Below the pieces are notes generated by a model, which saw nothing but the letters and a program-made list of their open reading frames with translations, ran no database searches and had not been told where the DNA came from. From Streptomyces sp. ISL-36 (GTDB lineage Bacteria; Actinomycetota; Actinomycetes; Streptomycetales; Streptomycetaceae), in contig NZ_JAGGOS010000097.1 of assembly GCF_018614205.1 (NCBI RefSeq), positions 1-55,116 on the forward strand: a DNA stretch of 55,116 nt, given 5' to 3'. Position numbers and translations under genes: made by a program. Positions 32,179 to 39,828 of the stretch are shown piece after piece. Within the stretch, counting starts at the first letter, position 1, and every line of letters begins with the position of its first letter.

Positions 32179-33036
32179 TCAGCCCTCGCAGCCGACCCCG
32201 TCACCGTCCCGGTCCAGGTGGCTGCCGTACCCGGGATCACCACGGTGCACGGGGGCGGCACCGGCGGCCCGGGCGGCCGAGCAGTTCTTGTAGTACGTAC
32301 TGTCGCCTCCGCCGCTGGTGCTGCCCCCGGTGGCCGACCCACCGGAGCCGCCGGACCCGCTCGATCCGCCGGAGTACGGCTCGCACCCCACCCCGTCCCC
32401 ATCCCGGTCGAGATGGCTTCCGTATCCAGGATCACCGCGGTGCACGGGCGCCGCGCCGGCCGCCCGGGCGGCATCGCAATTCCGGTAGTAGACGGGAGCA
32501 GGCGTTGCCTTCTTCGTACGCGTCGGTACGGGCGTGGGCGTCGGAGTGGGTCGCGGTGCGGCGACCGTGATGCGCACGACGGCGGTGCCGCCCGCGATAG
32601 CCGGGTCCTTCGGCTTCACCCGGTAGACGAACTCGTCCTCACCGCTGTACCCGGCCGCGGGCGTGTAGTTGATGTGGACGCCGTCGACTTCGGCGGTGCC
32701 GTGACCGGGCTGGGAGTCGACGGTGAGCGCGTACTCGCCCCCGTCCAGGACGCTGGTCAGCGGCTCCTCGCCACCACCAGAGGCCTCGCTGGCGGTGTCG
32801 TTGGCGAGCACGGCGATGACGAGCCGCGCAGCCTCGGCACTCTCCTCGTCGTCGACGAGCTTCAGCGTGACTCCCGGCGTCGGCGTCGGCGTGGCACTCG
32901 TCGCCACGGAACCGACCTGCTTGGCATCATCGGCACCACTGCCGCCGCCCCCACCGCCACACCCAGCGAGCGTCACAACGGCTGCGGCCGAGGCGATCAG
33001 CACTCTTCGAAGGCGACGTATTTTTCCCACACGCAC
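32179..33036 (-). CDS. Lipoprotein with Ig-like domain and two Excalibur domains
   Basis: Starting at the GTG at 33036 (GGGGG just upstream) the protein is 285 residues; GTG 33030 and ATG 33084 are alternatives. A lipoprotein signal ends LAGC, followed by a Gly-rich linker. A cadherin/Ig-like repeat (VIAVLANDTAS to VHINYTPAAGYSGEDEFVYRVK) comes next, then a Pro-Thr linker. Two nearly identical Excalibur calcium-binding domains end the protein, each with YYxNCxAARAAG and DRDGDGVGCE. The Asp-rich loops DRDGDG are the predicted Ca2+ sites. It is probably anchored on the outer face of the membrane. Confidence 0.88.
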   Translation of the reverse strand: MRVGKIRRLRRVLIASAAAVVTLAGCGGGGGGSGADDAKQVGSVATSATPTPTPGVTLKLVDDEESAEAARLVIAVLANDTASEASGGGEEPLTSVLDGGEYALTVDSQPGHGTAEVDGVHINYTPAAGYSGEDEFVYRVKPKDPAIAGGTAVVRITVAAPRPTPTPTPVPTRTKKATPAPVYYRNCDAARAAGAAPVHRGDPGYGSHLDRDGDGVGCEPYSGGSSGSGGSGGSATGGSTSGGGDSTYYKNCSAARAAGAAPVHRGDPGYGSHLDRDGDGVGCEG

Positions 33037-33156
33037 AACAGCCCCCAAGGCATTCCGCTTACGGAGAAGCACCGATGCTGCCACGGATGAGTGCGAGGCG
33101 CGGCGGAAACGTGAACTTCCGGTGAAGGCGGGTGGGGGAGGCTCTGGCGAAGCCCT

Positions 33157-33741
33157 CTAACTAGCGGCTGGCGCCGGGCTCGCCTGATTCCGGTGAGCAT
33201 CGGCGAAGAGCAGGGTGGGCTCGGCGAGGATGTCGCGGCCCGCTTCGCTCTTGTAGATCTCGTCGACGCTGCCGAACCGAGCGTGGGAGTAGTCGAGTTC
33301 GAGCAGTGCAGCCGCCTGCCGGACCGATGCCTCGTCGGGGCCCTCGATCTCCACGAAGGTGGGAAGGTCGGGCCAGGTGTCGAAGTCGAAGGCGACCTCG
33401 CCCAGGCGCCACTCCTCGCGGTAGTTCTCCTGGTAACGGACCTCGGTGAGGCCGAGGCGGCGCAGGATGTCGGCCATGGCGTGCAGGTCGGTGACCTCGG
33501 TCTCGATCTCGGTCGTGCCGTCGATCGTCGTGGCGTCGGTGACCTGCTTGAGTGTGAGCGTCGAGCGGGTGCCCTCATCCCGCAGGCGCAGCCACGCGCC
33601 TCCGTCGAGGTTGTCGTTCTCGAAGATCTTGCGGGTGAGGAGGGTGCGAGGGAACGCCTGGACGGCGCCGAGGGCGGTGAGCTTGGCCTGAAGGTCGGCG
33701 ACGTCGATGGCCAGGAACTTCGCCTCGTACTCGTGCTTCAT
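33157..33741 (-). CDS. CYTH-domain protein (class IV adenylate cyclase-like)
   Basis: This 194-residue CYTH/triphosphate-tunnel protein has the defining ExExK motif at Glu4, Glu6 and Lys8 (HEYEAKF). Basic and acidic tunnel residues follow (RLRDEGTRSTLTLKQ, EIETEV, FVEIEGPDEASV). The family binds triphosphates with Mg2+ and includes adenylyl cyclases, thiamine-triphosphatases and inorganic triphosphatases. It is the last gene of the minus-strand operon, and its ATG overlaps the methyltransferase stop (ATGA), implying coupled translation. Its exact reaction cannot be read from sequence. Confidence 0.88.
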   Translation of the reverse strand: MKHEYEAKFLAIDVADLQAKLTALGAVQAFPRTLLTRKIFENDNLDGGAWLRLRDEGTRSTLTLKQVTDATTIDGTTEIETEVTDLHAMADILRRLGLTEVRYQENYREEWRLGEVAFDFDTWPDLPTFVEIEGPDEASVRQAAALLELDYSHARFGSVDEIYKSEAGRDILAEPTLLFADAHRNQASPAPAAS

Positions 33742-34415
33742 GAGTCCTTCTTTCTGTATGAGTGGGGGAGGGTGGACGTACGGGCCGCGAGGAGCAGGCC
33801 CATGCGGTGGGTGTGGTCCTTGAGCTGACCGATGTGAGCGCGCTCGGTGAACTCGTTCGTGCGCAGTGTGAGCAGCACGTCCCAGTCGCCGACGAAGTGG
33901 TGCCGCAGGCGTTCGGGGGAGGTGTAGTGCTCGACCAGGTGGTGGCGTTTCTCGACGGGCATCATGAACTCCGCGCCGAACAGACCGCCCGGGCGGACCA
34001 GGCGCTGCATGCGATCGACGAACTCGGCGAGCGGGCGGTGGTGGTTGGCACTGTAGTGCCACGAGCAGCTCGTCCAGATCGCGTCGCACGGGATGTTCAA
34101 GGGCGCGCCGTGAAGGAAGTCCTCTTCGGCGAGCCGCACTTGGTCGTAGAGACCTTCGAGCTTGAGCCTGTCGATCAGGCCCATCGCATGGGCTCGTGTG
34201 TCACCCGGGAGGCTGACCTCGCCCCCGTGCAGGGAGAGCGCGTCACGTTCGATGGCGAGGACGCGATATCCGGCAGTGGCGAGCGGCAGGACGAACTTGC
34301 CGTCGCTCGCCCCGACGACCGCGACGGTGGCGTCAGGGGCGACCCGTTCCCTCAGCGTGGCGAGGAACTGAGGGAAGAAGGTAAGGGTGTGCTCCCACAG
34401 GCTCTGTGTGCGCAC
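33738..34415 (-). CDS. Class I SAM-dependent methyltransferase
   Basis: This 225-residue protein has a Rossmann methyltransferase fold: motif I VAVVGASDGKFVLPLA, the acidic ribose-binding residue in YRVLAIERD, and IWTSCSWHY followed by LVRPGGLFGAEFM in the post-I motifs. The GTG start at 34415 has a perfect AAGGAG site 8 bases upstream, although the site lies inside the upstream kinase gene, so the two genes share 83 bases in different frames. The methyl acceptor is unknown. It is coupled to the CYTH gene by an ATGA overlap. Confidence 0.87.
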   Translation of the reverse strand: MRTQSLWEHTLTFFPQFLATLRERVAPDATVAVVGASDGKFVLPLATAGYRVLAIERDALSLHGGEVSLPGDTRAHAMGLIDRLKLEGLYDQVRLAEEDFLHGAPLNIPCDAIWTSCSWHYSANHHRPLAEFVDRMQRLVRPGGLFGAEFMMPVEKRHHLVEHYTSPERLRHHFVGDWDVLLTLRTNEFTERAHIGQLKDHTHRMGLLLAARTSTLPHSYRKKDS

Positions 34416-34974
34416 GGGAGTGTGCTCCTTGCGTGTCGGAGGCGAGGATCGCTTGGAGGACCTCGTCGGGGCTGAGGTCTGTGGTGTCCACGCAGCGCAT
34501 CGGGAACGGGGTGTAGGCGTCGGTCACTCTGTCCGTGACCGTCTCGACGAGGGCGTCCCAGTGGGAGACCGGCTTGTCCCTCGCGGCGAGGCGGCGACGG
34601 CGCTCGTCCTCGGCGCAGACGAGGTAGTAGGTGACGGGCCGGGGCAGGGTGGGCGGCAGGGTGACGCGAAGGCCAGTCCCGAGGGCACGGTGGTTGGCCA
34701 GGCAGCGGGCGAAGTAGCTCTCCACGACGACCGGGACGCCGGCCGTCAGGTAGCGCCGTATCTCGTCGGCCGCGGTGAACAGCGCGGAGAGGTAGAAGCA
34801 CATCCGTGCCTCGACATTCCTCCGCTTGTCCACCTCCCGCCTCAGGGGCTGGAAGACGGGTGGCACGGTGGGGACGAGGACGGCCTGGCGGGCCTCGGCC
34901 AGCATCGGCGCGATGGTCGACTTACCGGTGCCCCGTAAGCCTTCGAGACTCTCGAAAAGCGGGTGGTCAGGCAC
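34333..34974 (-). CDS. P-loop nucleotide kinase-like protein (thymidylate kinase-like)
   Basis: The 213-residue protein starts at a GTG (34974) that overlaps the radical SAM stop by 8 bases. Its P-loop GLRGTGKST lies near residue 15. A VVVESYFARCLANHRA segment corresponds to the DRY region of thymidylate kinases, and the Arg-rich DERRRRLAARDK resembles a lid. The last ~28 codons overlap the methyltransferase gene. A kinase acting on a nucleoside or nucleotide is the likely role; a non-nucleotide acceptor or a plain AAA-type NTPase are alternatives. Confidence 0.8.
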   Translation of the reverse strand: MPDHPLFESLEGLRGTGKSTIAPMLAEARQAVLVPTVPPVFQPLRREVDKRRNVEARMCFYLSALFTAADEIRRYLTAGVPVVVESYFARCLANHRALGTGLRVTLPPTLPRPVTYYLVCAEDERRRRLAARDKPVSHWDALVETVTDRVTDAYTPFPMRCVDTTDLSPDEVLQAILASDTQGAHSRAHTEPVGAHPYLLPSVPRHAEGTGRP

Positions 34975-35869
34975 GGGCGTACACCACGTCCGGCACCGCG
35001 AGCGTGAGTTCGTCCGTTGCGGAGGGCCGGTGGGCGATGCGGTTGGCGGACTTCTCGTACCAGAACGCGTGCGAGTCCTTGCCGACCGCCTTGCAGGACA
35101 TGGTGAGCGCACCGCGCGGGTCGGCCTCGATCCGTTCGATCTCGCCCGGGCCGTCGGCCGGCGCGCAGATCTCCGGCGCGCCGTGCTCGGACAGGTCCTC
35201 GTCGACGATGACGTCGATGGACAGTGCGGCAGTCTGAAGCTCCTCGCGGAGCCTGCCGTAGGCGGTCGGGTCGGTGACCAATAGTTCCGGGTGGTCTGCG
35301 GCGTTGCCGACCGCGCGCAGGTGGTGCAGCTTGAGCTGCTGGACGCCGAATTTCTGCAGGATGCGGGCCAGGGGCAGCACCTCGTCGACGTTCCGCGACG
35401 TCACGGTCATGGTCACGCCCGTCGTCACGCCGAGCTCCCGCGCGAGATTGAGCGCACTGAGCGCTGCCTGGTAGCTGCCGAACCTGCGGATGCGGTCGTT
35501 GGTCGAGCCGACGCCTTCCAGGGAGACCCTCAACAAGTCCAGGTGGGGAGCGATTTCGGTCAGACGACGCTCGATCCGGTACCCGTTGGTGCAGATCTCG
35601 ACCTGCTGGCCCAGTTCCTCCTTGGCGTGTCGGACGACCTGGGCGAGGTCCTTGTAGACGAACGGCTCCCCGCCGAGCAGGGTGACGGCCTCGGTGCCGT
35701 ACTGCTCGCGCATCAGCGTGATGATGTTGATGGCTTGCTCAGCGGTGAAGGCGTCGGCGTGCTGGAGCCTCTTGCCGTGGAAACAGTGGTCGCACTCGAA
35801 GTTACAGCGGTACAGCAGCTGGAGGTACAGCATCCGGATCTTCCGGATCCCGGTGACTTCCCCGATCAC
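34967..35869 (-). CDS. Radical SAM enzyme
   Basis: This 300-residue radical SAM protein has the cluster-binding CxxxCxxC at Cys22, Cys26 and Cys29 (YRCNFECDHCFHGKR). The SAM-binding LLGGEPFVYKD and a central SLEGVGSTNDRIRRFGSY segment are like those in MoaA/PqqE-group enzymes. Two further cysteines near the C-terminus (ICAPADG, MSCKAVG) hint at a partial auxiliary-cluster region, but a full SPASM domain is absent. The GTG at 35869 has AAGGAG with 6-base spacing. It heads a block of four overlapping genes. Confidence 0.9.
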   Translation of the reverse strand: MIGEVTGIRKIRMLYLQLLYRCNFECDHCFHGKRLQHADAFTAEQAINIITLMREQYGTEAVTLLGGEPFVYKDLAQVVRHAKEELGQQVEICTNGYRIERRLTEIAPHLDLLRVSLEGVGSTNDRIRRFGSYQAALSALNLARELGVTTGVTMTVTSRNVDEVLPLARILQKFGVQQLKLHHLRAVGNAADHPELLVTDPTAYGRLREELQTAALSIDVIVDEDLSEHGAPEICAPADGPGEIERIEADPRGALTMSCKAVGKDSHAFWYEKSANRIAHRPSATDELTLAVPDVVYARA

Positions 35870-35942
35870 TTCGGCTCCTTAGACTGGTTGCCTGATGGGA
35901 GCCCCGATAGTGGCCGAGCGTCCGGGGACCGCGTCACCGCGT

Positions 35943-36668
35943 CTAGGGACAGCCCAAGGACGTCCTGGGACGTTTTCCGTACGTCGCGAAAGTCTCCAGA
36001 ATCCCGAGAAGCCGCGCGGTGTCCGACAGGTCCGGCAGCACCACGGACGCGCCCGCCGCTGACAGCTCCTCGCCGCTGTGGATACCCGAGGCGACCGCGA
36101 TGATCCCGGAGCCCGTGGCCAGCGCCGCCTCGACGTCTCGCGGTGTGTCCCCCACCAGTACGGCGGGCGCGTCGGCAGGCACGCCGTGGAGCCGCCGGGC
36201 CCGCTCGCGGGCGACCGCGACAAGGTCGGGACGAAGCTCGGCGTCCGCGCCATAAGCGCCCGCGGAAAGGTCCAGCAGGGAATCGAGGCCGAACGCGGAC
36301 AGCTTCACTCGGGCGTTGGCGGCGATGTTGCCAGTCAGGACCGAAGACACCCAGTCCTCATGTGCCGAGGCCGCCTTGAGAGCCTCACGTACGCCCGGCA
36401 GAGCGGTCCCCCTCATCCGGAGATCGCCGAGACGCTCCTCTCCGGCACGGGCGAGGGCGGCCTCAACAACGGGCCAGTCCGGCTCCGGCAGACCGTCCCT
36501 AAGGAACATGTCGCGCATGATCAGGCGATCCGTACGCCCCTCTGTCCGCGCCGGCCCGGACGGCCCACGTCCCACAAGCGCCGAGAAGGCGGCAGCGTAG
36601 ATCTCCTTGCTCACCCCCGCGTTCTCGATGAGAGTGTGGTCGATATCCCAGAGGACGATGAGCTGCAT
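35943..36668 (-). CDS. HAD-family phosphatase
   Basis: This 241-residue HAD hydrolase has motif I at Asp8/Asp10 (VLWDIDHTLIEN), motif II SSVLTGN, and motif IV VLVGDTPRDVEAA. A helical cap lies between motifs I and II, as in the phosphoglycolate phosphatase-like subfamily. The ATG at 36668 has no ribosome-binding site and is 6 bases after TACCCT, so a leaderless mRNA is likely. It is the first gene of the minus-strand operon, 73 bases before the radical SAM gene, and its promoter faces the HTH gene. Confidence 0.9.
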   Translation of the reverse strand: MQLIVLWDIDHTLIENAGVSKEIYAAAFSALVGRGPSGPARTEGRTDRLIMRDMFLRDGLPEPDWPVVEAALARAGEERLGDLRMRGTALPGVREALKAASAHEDWVSSVLTGNIAANARVKLSAFGLDSLLDLSAGAYGADAELRPDLVAVARERARRLHGVPADAPAVLVGDTPRDVEAALATGSGIIAVASGIHSGEELSAAGASVVLPDLSDTARLLGILETFATYGKRPRTSLGCP

Positions 36669-36700
36669 TCCATCAGGGTAGGTACCTGGCGCGCCTCCCC

Positions 36701-36740
36701 GTTCTACGAGAACGACCCATACCGTCCTTGCGTGATCACG
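36701..36740. promoter_or_regulatory. Two palindromes in the HAD/HTH divergent promoter
   Basis: GTTCT-ACG-AGAAC (36701-36713) and CGTGATCACG (36731-36740) are perfect inverted repeats in the 95-base gap between divergent genes. They are candidate operators for the HTH regulator. Confidence 0.5.
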
Positions 36741-36763
36741 CCGGGCACCGCTTCCATACCTCT

Positions 36764-37537
36764 GTGAACGAGCGACTGCACTCCGTACTCGCCCAGCGCG
36801 GTGTCCCACCCGAATCGCTCGCGGAGGTCTGTGAGGTGGATCCGAAGACGGTAAGTCGCTGGCTTGGCGGGCGCGTTCCCCATCGTCGGCACCGATTCCG
36901 GGTCGCGCGTCATCTGAGGGTGGAGGAGACGTTCCTCTGGCCCGCCCAGGCCCGACGGGCCGTGCGGTCCAGTGACGGACTAGGGACCGAGCTCGTCGGC
37001 ACCTACCAGAACCGCGCGAGCGTCCCGCGGGACATGTGGCTCTCCCTGCTGCGGGAGGCCCGGGAGGAGATTGGCGTCCTCGTCTTCTCAGGCACCTTCT
37101 TCGCGCAGTCCAACCCCCATGTCGCCAAGATGCTCGCCGAGCGCGCCGCCGACGGTGTTCGGGTGCGCCTCTGCTTCGGCGACCCGGAGGGGCAGGCAGT
37201 CGCCATCCGGGGCCGGGAGGAGGGCATCGGCGACACCCTGGCTGCGAAGATCCGGGCCTCCCTGACGTACTACCGGCCCCTGCTGTCCGAGGCGGGATGC
37301 GAAGTGCGGCTGCATGACACCACGCTCTACACGTCCCTGTTCCGCTACGACGACAACCTGCTGGTCAACCCGCACGTGTGGGGCCAGCCGGCGAGCGCCA
37401 ACTCCCTCCTCCACCTCAACAAGGCTGACGGCACGGGGTGGTTCGCCAACTACGCTCAGAGCTTCGAAGCCGTCTGGGCCGGCGCACGGCCCTGGACACC
37501 CGACCAGAAGGGGACCGCCTCGCATGGGCAGGACTGA
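36764..37537 (+). CDS. XRE-type HTH regulator with PLD-like/DUF5919 domain
   Basis: Starting at the GTG at 36764 the protein has 257 residues. An N-terminal XRE helix-turn-helix (ERLHSVLAQRGVPPESLAEVCEVDPKTVSRWLGGR) is followed by a C-terminal domain resembling the phospholipase-D fold (EIGVLVFSGTFFAQ, RVRLCFGDPEG, TLYTSLFRYDDNLLVNPHVWG). An intact HKD motif is not obvious, so it is probably a sensing domain. It diverges from the HAD-radical SAM operon and its last 14 bases overlap the NUDIX gene. Confidence 0.87.
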   Translation: MNERLHSVLAQRGVPPESLAEVCEVDPKTVSRWLGGRVPHRRHRFRVARHLRVEETFLWPAQARRAVRSSDGLGTELVGTYQNRASVPRDMWLSLLREAREEIGVLVFSGTFFAQSNPHVAKMLAERAADGVRVRLCFGDPEGQAVAIRGREEGIGDTLAAKIRASLTYYRPLLSEAGCEVRLHDTTLYTSLFRYDDNLLVNPHVWGQPASANSLLHLNKADGTGWFANYAQSFEAVWAGARPWTPDQKGTASHGQD

Positions 37538-37991
37538 GTACTACAACGACCCCGCCGCCCCGAAGGCGAACACCCTCATCCCCGCCAGCAACCTGCTCGT
37601 CGTCGACGACAGCGGTGCCATCCTGCTCCAGCGGCGTCGCGACACCGGCCAGTGGGCCCTCCCCGGCGGGGCCCAGGACATCGGCGAGACGGCAGCCGAG
37701 TGCGCCGTACGGGAATGCCTGGAGGAAACCGGCATCGTCGCCGAGATCACCGGCTTCCTGGGCGTCTACACCAACCCGAACCACATCGTCGCCTACACCG
37801 ACGGCGAGATTCGCCAGCAGTACGAGAACACCTACATCGGCCGCCCCGTAGGCGGCGAGCCCACCATCAACGACGAGGCCGACGGCGTCCGCTTCGTCCA
37901 GCCGGCCGACCTCGACCAGTACGACATCCATCCCAGCATGCGCCAGCAGATCGGCGACTACCTCGCCGGCACCTACCCCTACCTGGGCTGA
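37524..37991 (+). CDS. NUDIX hydrolase
   Basis: This 155-residue NUDIX enzyme has a full Nudix box (GAQDIGETAAECAV followed by RECLEETGI; pattern Gx5Ex7REUxEExGU). The family hydrolyses nucleoside diphosphates linked to another moiety. The ATG at 37524 lies within the end of the HTH gene, so the two are translationally coupled. Its 3' end overlaps the convergent HD gene by 13 bases. The substrate is unknown. Confidence 0.93.
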   Translation: MGRTEYYNDPAAPKANTLIPASNLLVVDDSGAILLQRRRDTGQWALPGGAQDIGETAAECAVRECLEETGIVAEITGFLGVYTNPNHIVAYTDGEIRQQYENTYIGRPVGGEPTINDEADGVRFVQPADLDQYDIHPSMRQQIGDYLAGTYPYLG

Positions 37992-38542
37992 GCCGCCAGG
38001 GCCGCCTCCACGCGCCCCACGGCGGCGAAGATCTCCGGTTCCGCCCGACGGATGAACCGCCCGACCACGCTGTCATCTCCGTAGCGGCCCCGGATCTCCG
38101 CGACACGCTCCTCGGCGGTGGTCCGGCCGCCGTCGGGTGTAGTCGTCATGTCGCAGTAGACCAGCGTGTCCACCAACAGCGGCTCCTCCAGCAGCGGGAA
38201 CTCCGCCGCCAGCTCCTCCCGCAGTCCGCGCTCCTCGGCCTCCAGGAGCGCGAACGAGTGGTTCGCAACCAACCGCACCAGTCGCTGGTCGGCCCCGTGC
38301 TCGTCGCGGAGAAACCGGGCGCCGTCGAGCGGGTGGAAGCCGGTTACGGCGAGCCGGGGCGCGTACCCCACGTCATGGAGAAGCGCTGCCGCTGTCAGCA
38401 GGTTGGCGTCCTGGCCGAGGATGCCCCCGAGATCAGTGGCACGGACTGCTACCCCTTGCGTGTGCGCCCACCGCCGCGGAAGCACGGCTCTGAGTTCTGC
38501 CTCCGCCACCCGCGTCGCCCACTCCACGATCAGATCGTCCAT
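37979..38542 (-). CDS. HD-domain phosphohydrolase-like protein
   Basis: This 187-residue protein starts at an ATG with a GGGGAG site. It carries an HD metal site: His in RRWAHTQGVAVRA, the His-Asp pair in AAALLHDVGYA, a further histidine in VANHSFAL and an Asp in DTLVYCDMTT. The order resembles small HD phosphohydrolases such as YfbR or YqeK relatives that cleave nucleotides. It is convergent with NUDIX with a 13-base overlap, so antisense interference is possible. Confidence 0.88.
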   Translation of the reverse strand: MDDLIVEWATRVAEAELRAVLPRRWAHTQGVAVRATDLGGILGQDANLLTAAALLHDVGYAPRLAVTGFHPLDGARFLRDEHGADQRLVRLVANHSFALLEAEERGLREELAAEFPLLEEPLLVDTLVYCDMTTTPDGGRTTAEERVAEIRGRYGDDSVVGRFIRRAEPEIFAAVGRVEAALAAQPR

Positions 38543-38595
38543 GCCACGCTCCCCAACCCGAAACTGCCCCGACCAGTCCGCACTGGACACTCCGC

Positions 38596-38817
38596 TCAGC
38601 GCGCATGGTGACGGCCTCTGAGCGCGACTGCCGCAACAAACACCTGCCAGGCATCCGTAGTCACGGCCAGCACGGGTCCCCTAGGGCGCTTCGAGTCCCT
38701 TACGAGCGTCGCTTCGCCAGCCCTCGCGCACTCCATGCACTCGCCACCGGAGCCGTTGCTGTAGGAGGACTTGAACCACTGTGCCGGCCCAGCGCTCGTT
38801 GCGTGCGGATCGTTCAT
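38596..38817 (-). CDS. DUF397 protein
   Basis: This 73-residue protein has the DUF397 core WFKSSYSNGSGGECMECA and DSKRPRGPVLAV. DUF397 proteins are typically encoded beside XRE/DUF5753 regulators in Streptomyces, as in the abaA and whiJ-type clusters, and are thought to modulate the partner. The ATG overlaps the upstream regulator's stop (ATGA). Confidence 0.92.
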   Translation of the reverse strand: MNDPHATSAGPAQWFKSSYSNGSGGECMECARAGEATLVRDSKRPRGPVLAVTTDAWQVFVAAVALRGRHHAR

Positions 38818-39662
38818 TGTGAGTATTCCTTGAGAAGCGAGTTGATCAGCTGGACCGAACGGTGAGGGCTCGCCGCAGCAGCCCGCAGATTGTCAAAGGC
38901 TCTCGTGTACTCGCGTACATCATCGGCTCCCTCCAGGTAGATGGCATCAGTGATGCCGTCCCGGTACACGATGTCTGGGTCTTCGGGATCAGGAAAGCCC
39001 ATCAGCGTGAACGAACCCGTGGCGGGATAAGAGCCGGCGTCGAAGGGCAGCACCTGCAGAGTGACACTCGGTAGCTCTAGCGAGGCAAGAACGCGTTCAA
39101 GCTGGTCCCGCATCAACGCCCGGTCGCCGACGATATTGCACAGAGTGCTCTCATGGACGACGAACCAGGCGTCCGGGGCGTTCGCGCGGGTGAGCATCGC
39201 CTGACGTTCCATTCGTACCTTCACCGCTCGTTGGATGTCTTCCTCAGTCATCTGATTGGTAGCGCGATGCAGTTCGACGGCGTACGCGGGGGTCTGCATC
39301 AGCCCAGGTAGAAACTCGCACTGGTACTGCCGGAACGTCGAAATGTCCTGCTCCAGGCCGATGTAGATGGAGAACCAGGCAGGGATGCCGTTGCCGTGAG
39401 CCTGCCACCAGCCCTTCGTCTTGGCTTGCCGTGCCAGCGACTTGAGGAACTCTCGAAGTTCGTCGTCGGTGTTGTAGAAGCGGCACAGCGCGTCGACGTC
39501 TGACGGCTGTACCCGACCGGTGCCCGTCTCCATGCGGTTGACCTTGGACCCACTCCAGTCGAGCGCCTCTCCGACCTGTGCGCACGTGAACCCGTTGGTC
39601 TCGCGCAGTTTCTTCAGCTCGATCGACAGCCGTCGACGACGTGCCGTAGGCGAACCGGCCAT
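38814..39662 (-). CDS. XRE-family regulator with DUF5753
   Basis: This 282-residue regulator has an N-terminal helix-turn-helix (LKKLRETNGFTCAQVGEALDWSGSKVNRMETG). A C-terminal DUF5753 domain follows (QYQCEFLPGLMQTPAYAVELH, RQAMLT, VVHESTLCNIVG, LQVLPFDAGSYPATGSFTLMGF). It is the WhiJ-like type that pairs with DUF397. The ATG at 39662 has a GAGGG-like site. It diverges from a HATPase protein across a region with a perfect palindrome. Confidence 0.95.
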   Translation of the reverse strand: MAGSPTARRRRLSIELKKLRETNGFTCAQVGEALDWSGSKVNRMETGTGRVQPSDVDALCRFYNTDDELREFLKSLARQAKTKGWWQAHGNGIPAWFSIYIGLEQDISTFRQYQCEFLPGLMQTPAYAVELHRATNQMTEEDIQRAVKVRMERQAMLTRANAPDAWFVVHESTLCNIVGDRALMRDQLERVLASLELPSVTLQVLPFDAGSYPATGSFTLMGFPDPEDPDIVYRDGITDAIYLEGADDVREYTRAFDNLRAAAASPHRSVQLINSLLKEYSQ

Positions 39663-39788
39663 CTCAACCCTCTTTTCCGTAGCGGGGATTCAGTCTCCGC
39701 GTCGCGGCGCTGGCTTGCCAATCACTCGATGGTGGGAATCCCACAGTGCACATTGCATGAGGGGATGTGTAACGCGATGCTAGCCAGT

Positions 39789-39805
39789 CATGACGCTCCG
39801 TCATG
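39789..39805. promoter_or_regulatory. 17-bp palindrome between XRE and HATPase genes
   Basis: CATGACG-CTC-CGTCATG is a perfect inverted repeat 24 bases upstream of the HATPase start. It is a likely operator for the XRE regulator. Confidence 0.5.
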
Positions 39806-39828
39806 GGCGAGAGGCTGGGAGGACTGGT

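Noticed and set aside
34967..35869. Radical SAM gene as a prokaryotic viperin
   Set aside because: The CFH after the cluster motif and the adjacent kinase recall viperin, but the central SLEG and G-S-Y segments and the C-terminal cysteines fit MoaA/PqqE-type enzymes better. A viperin profile search would settle it.
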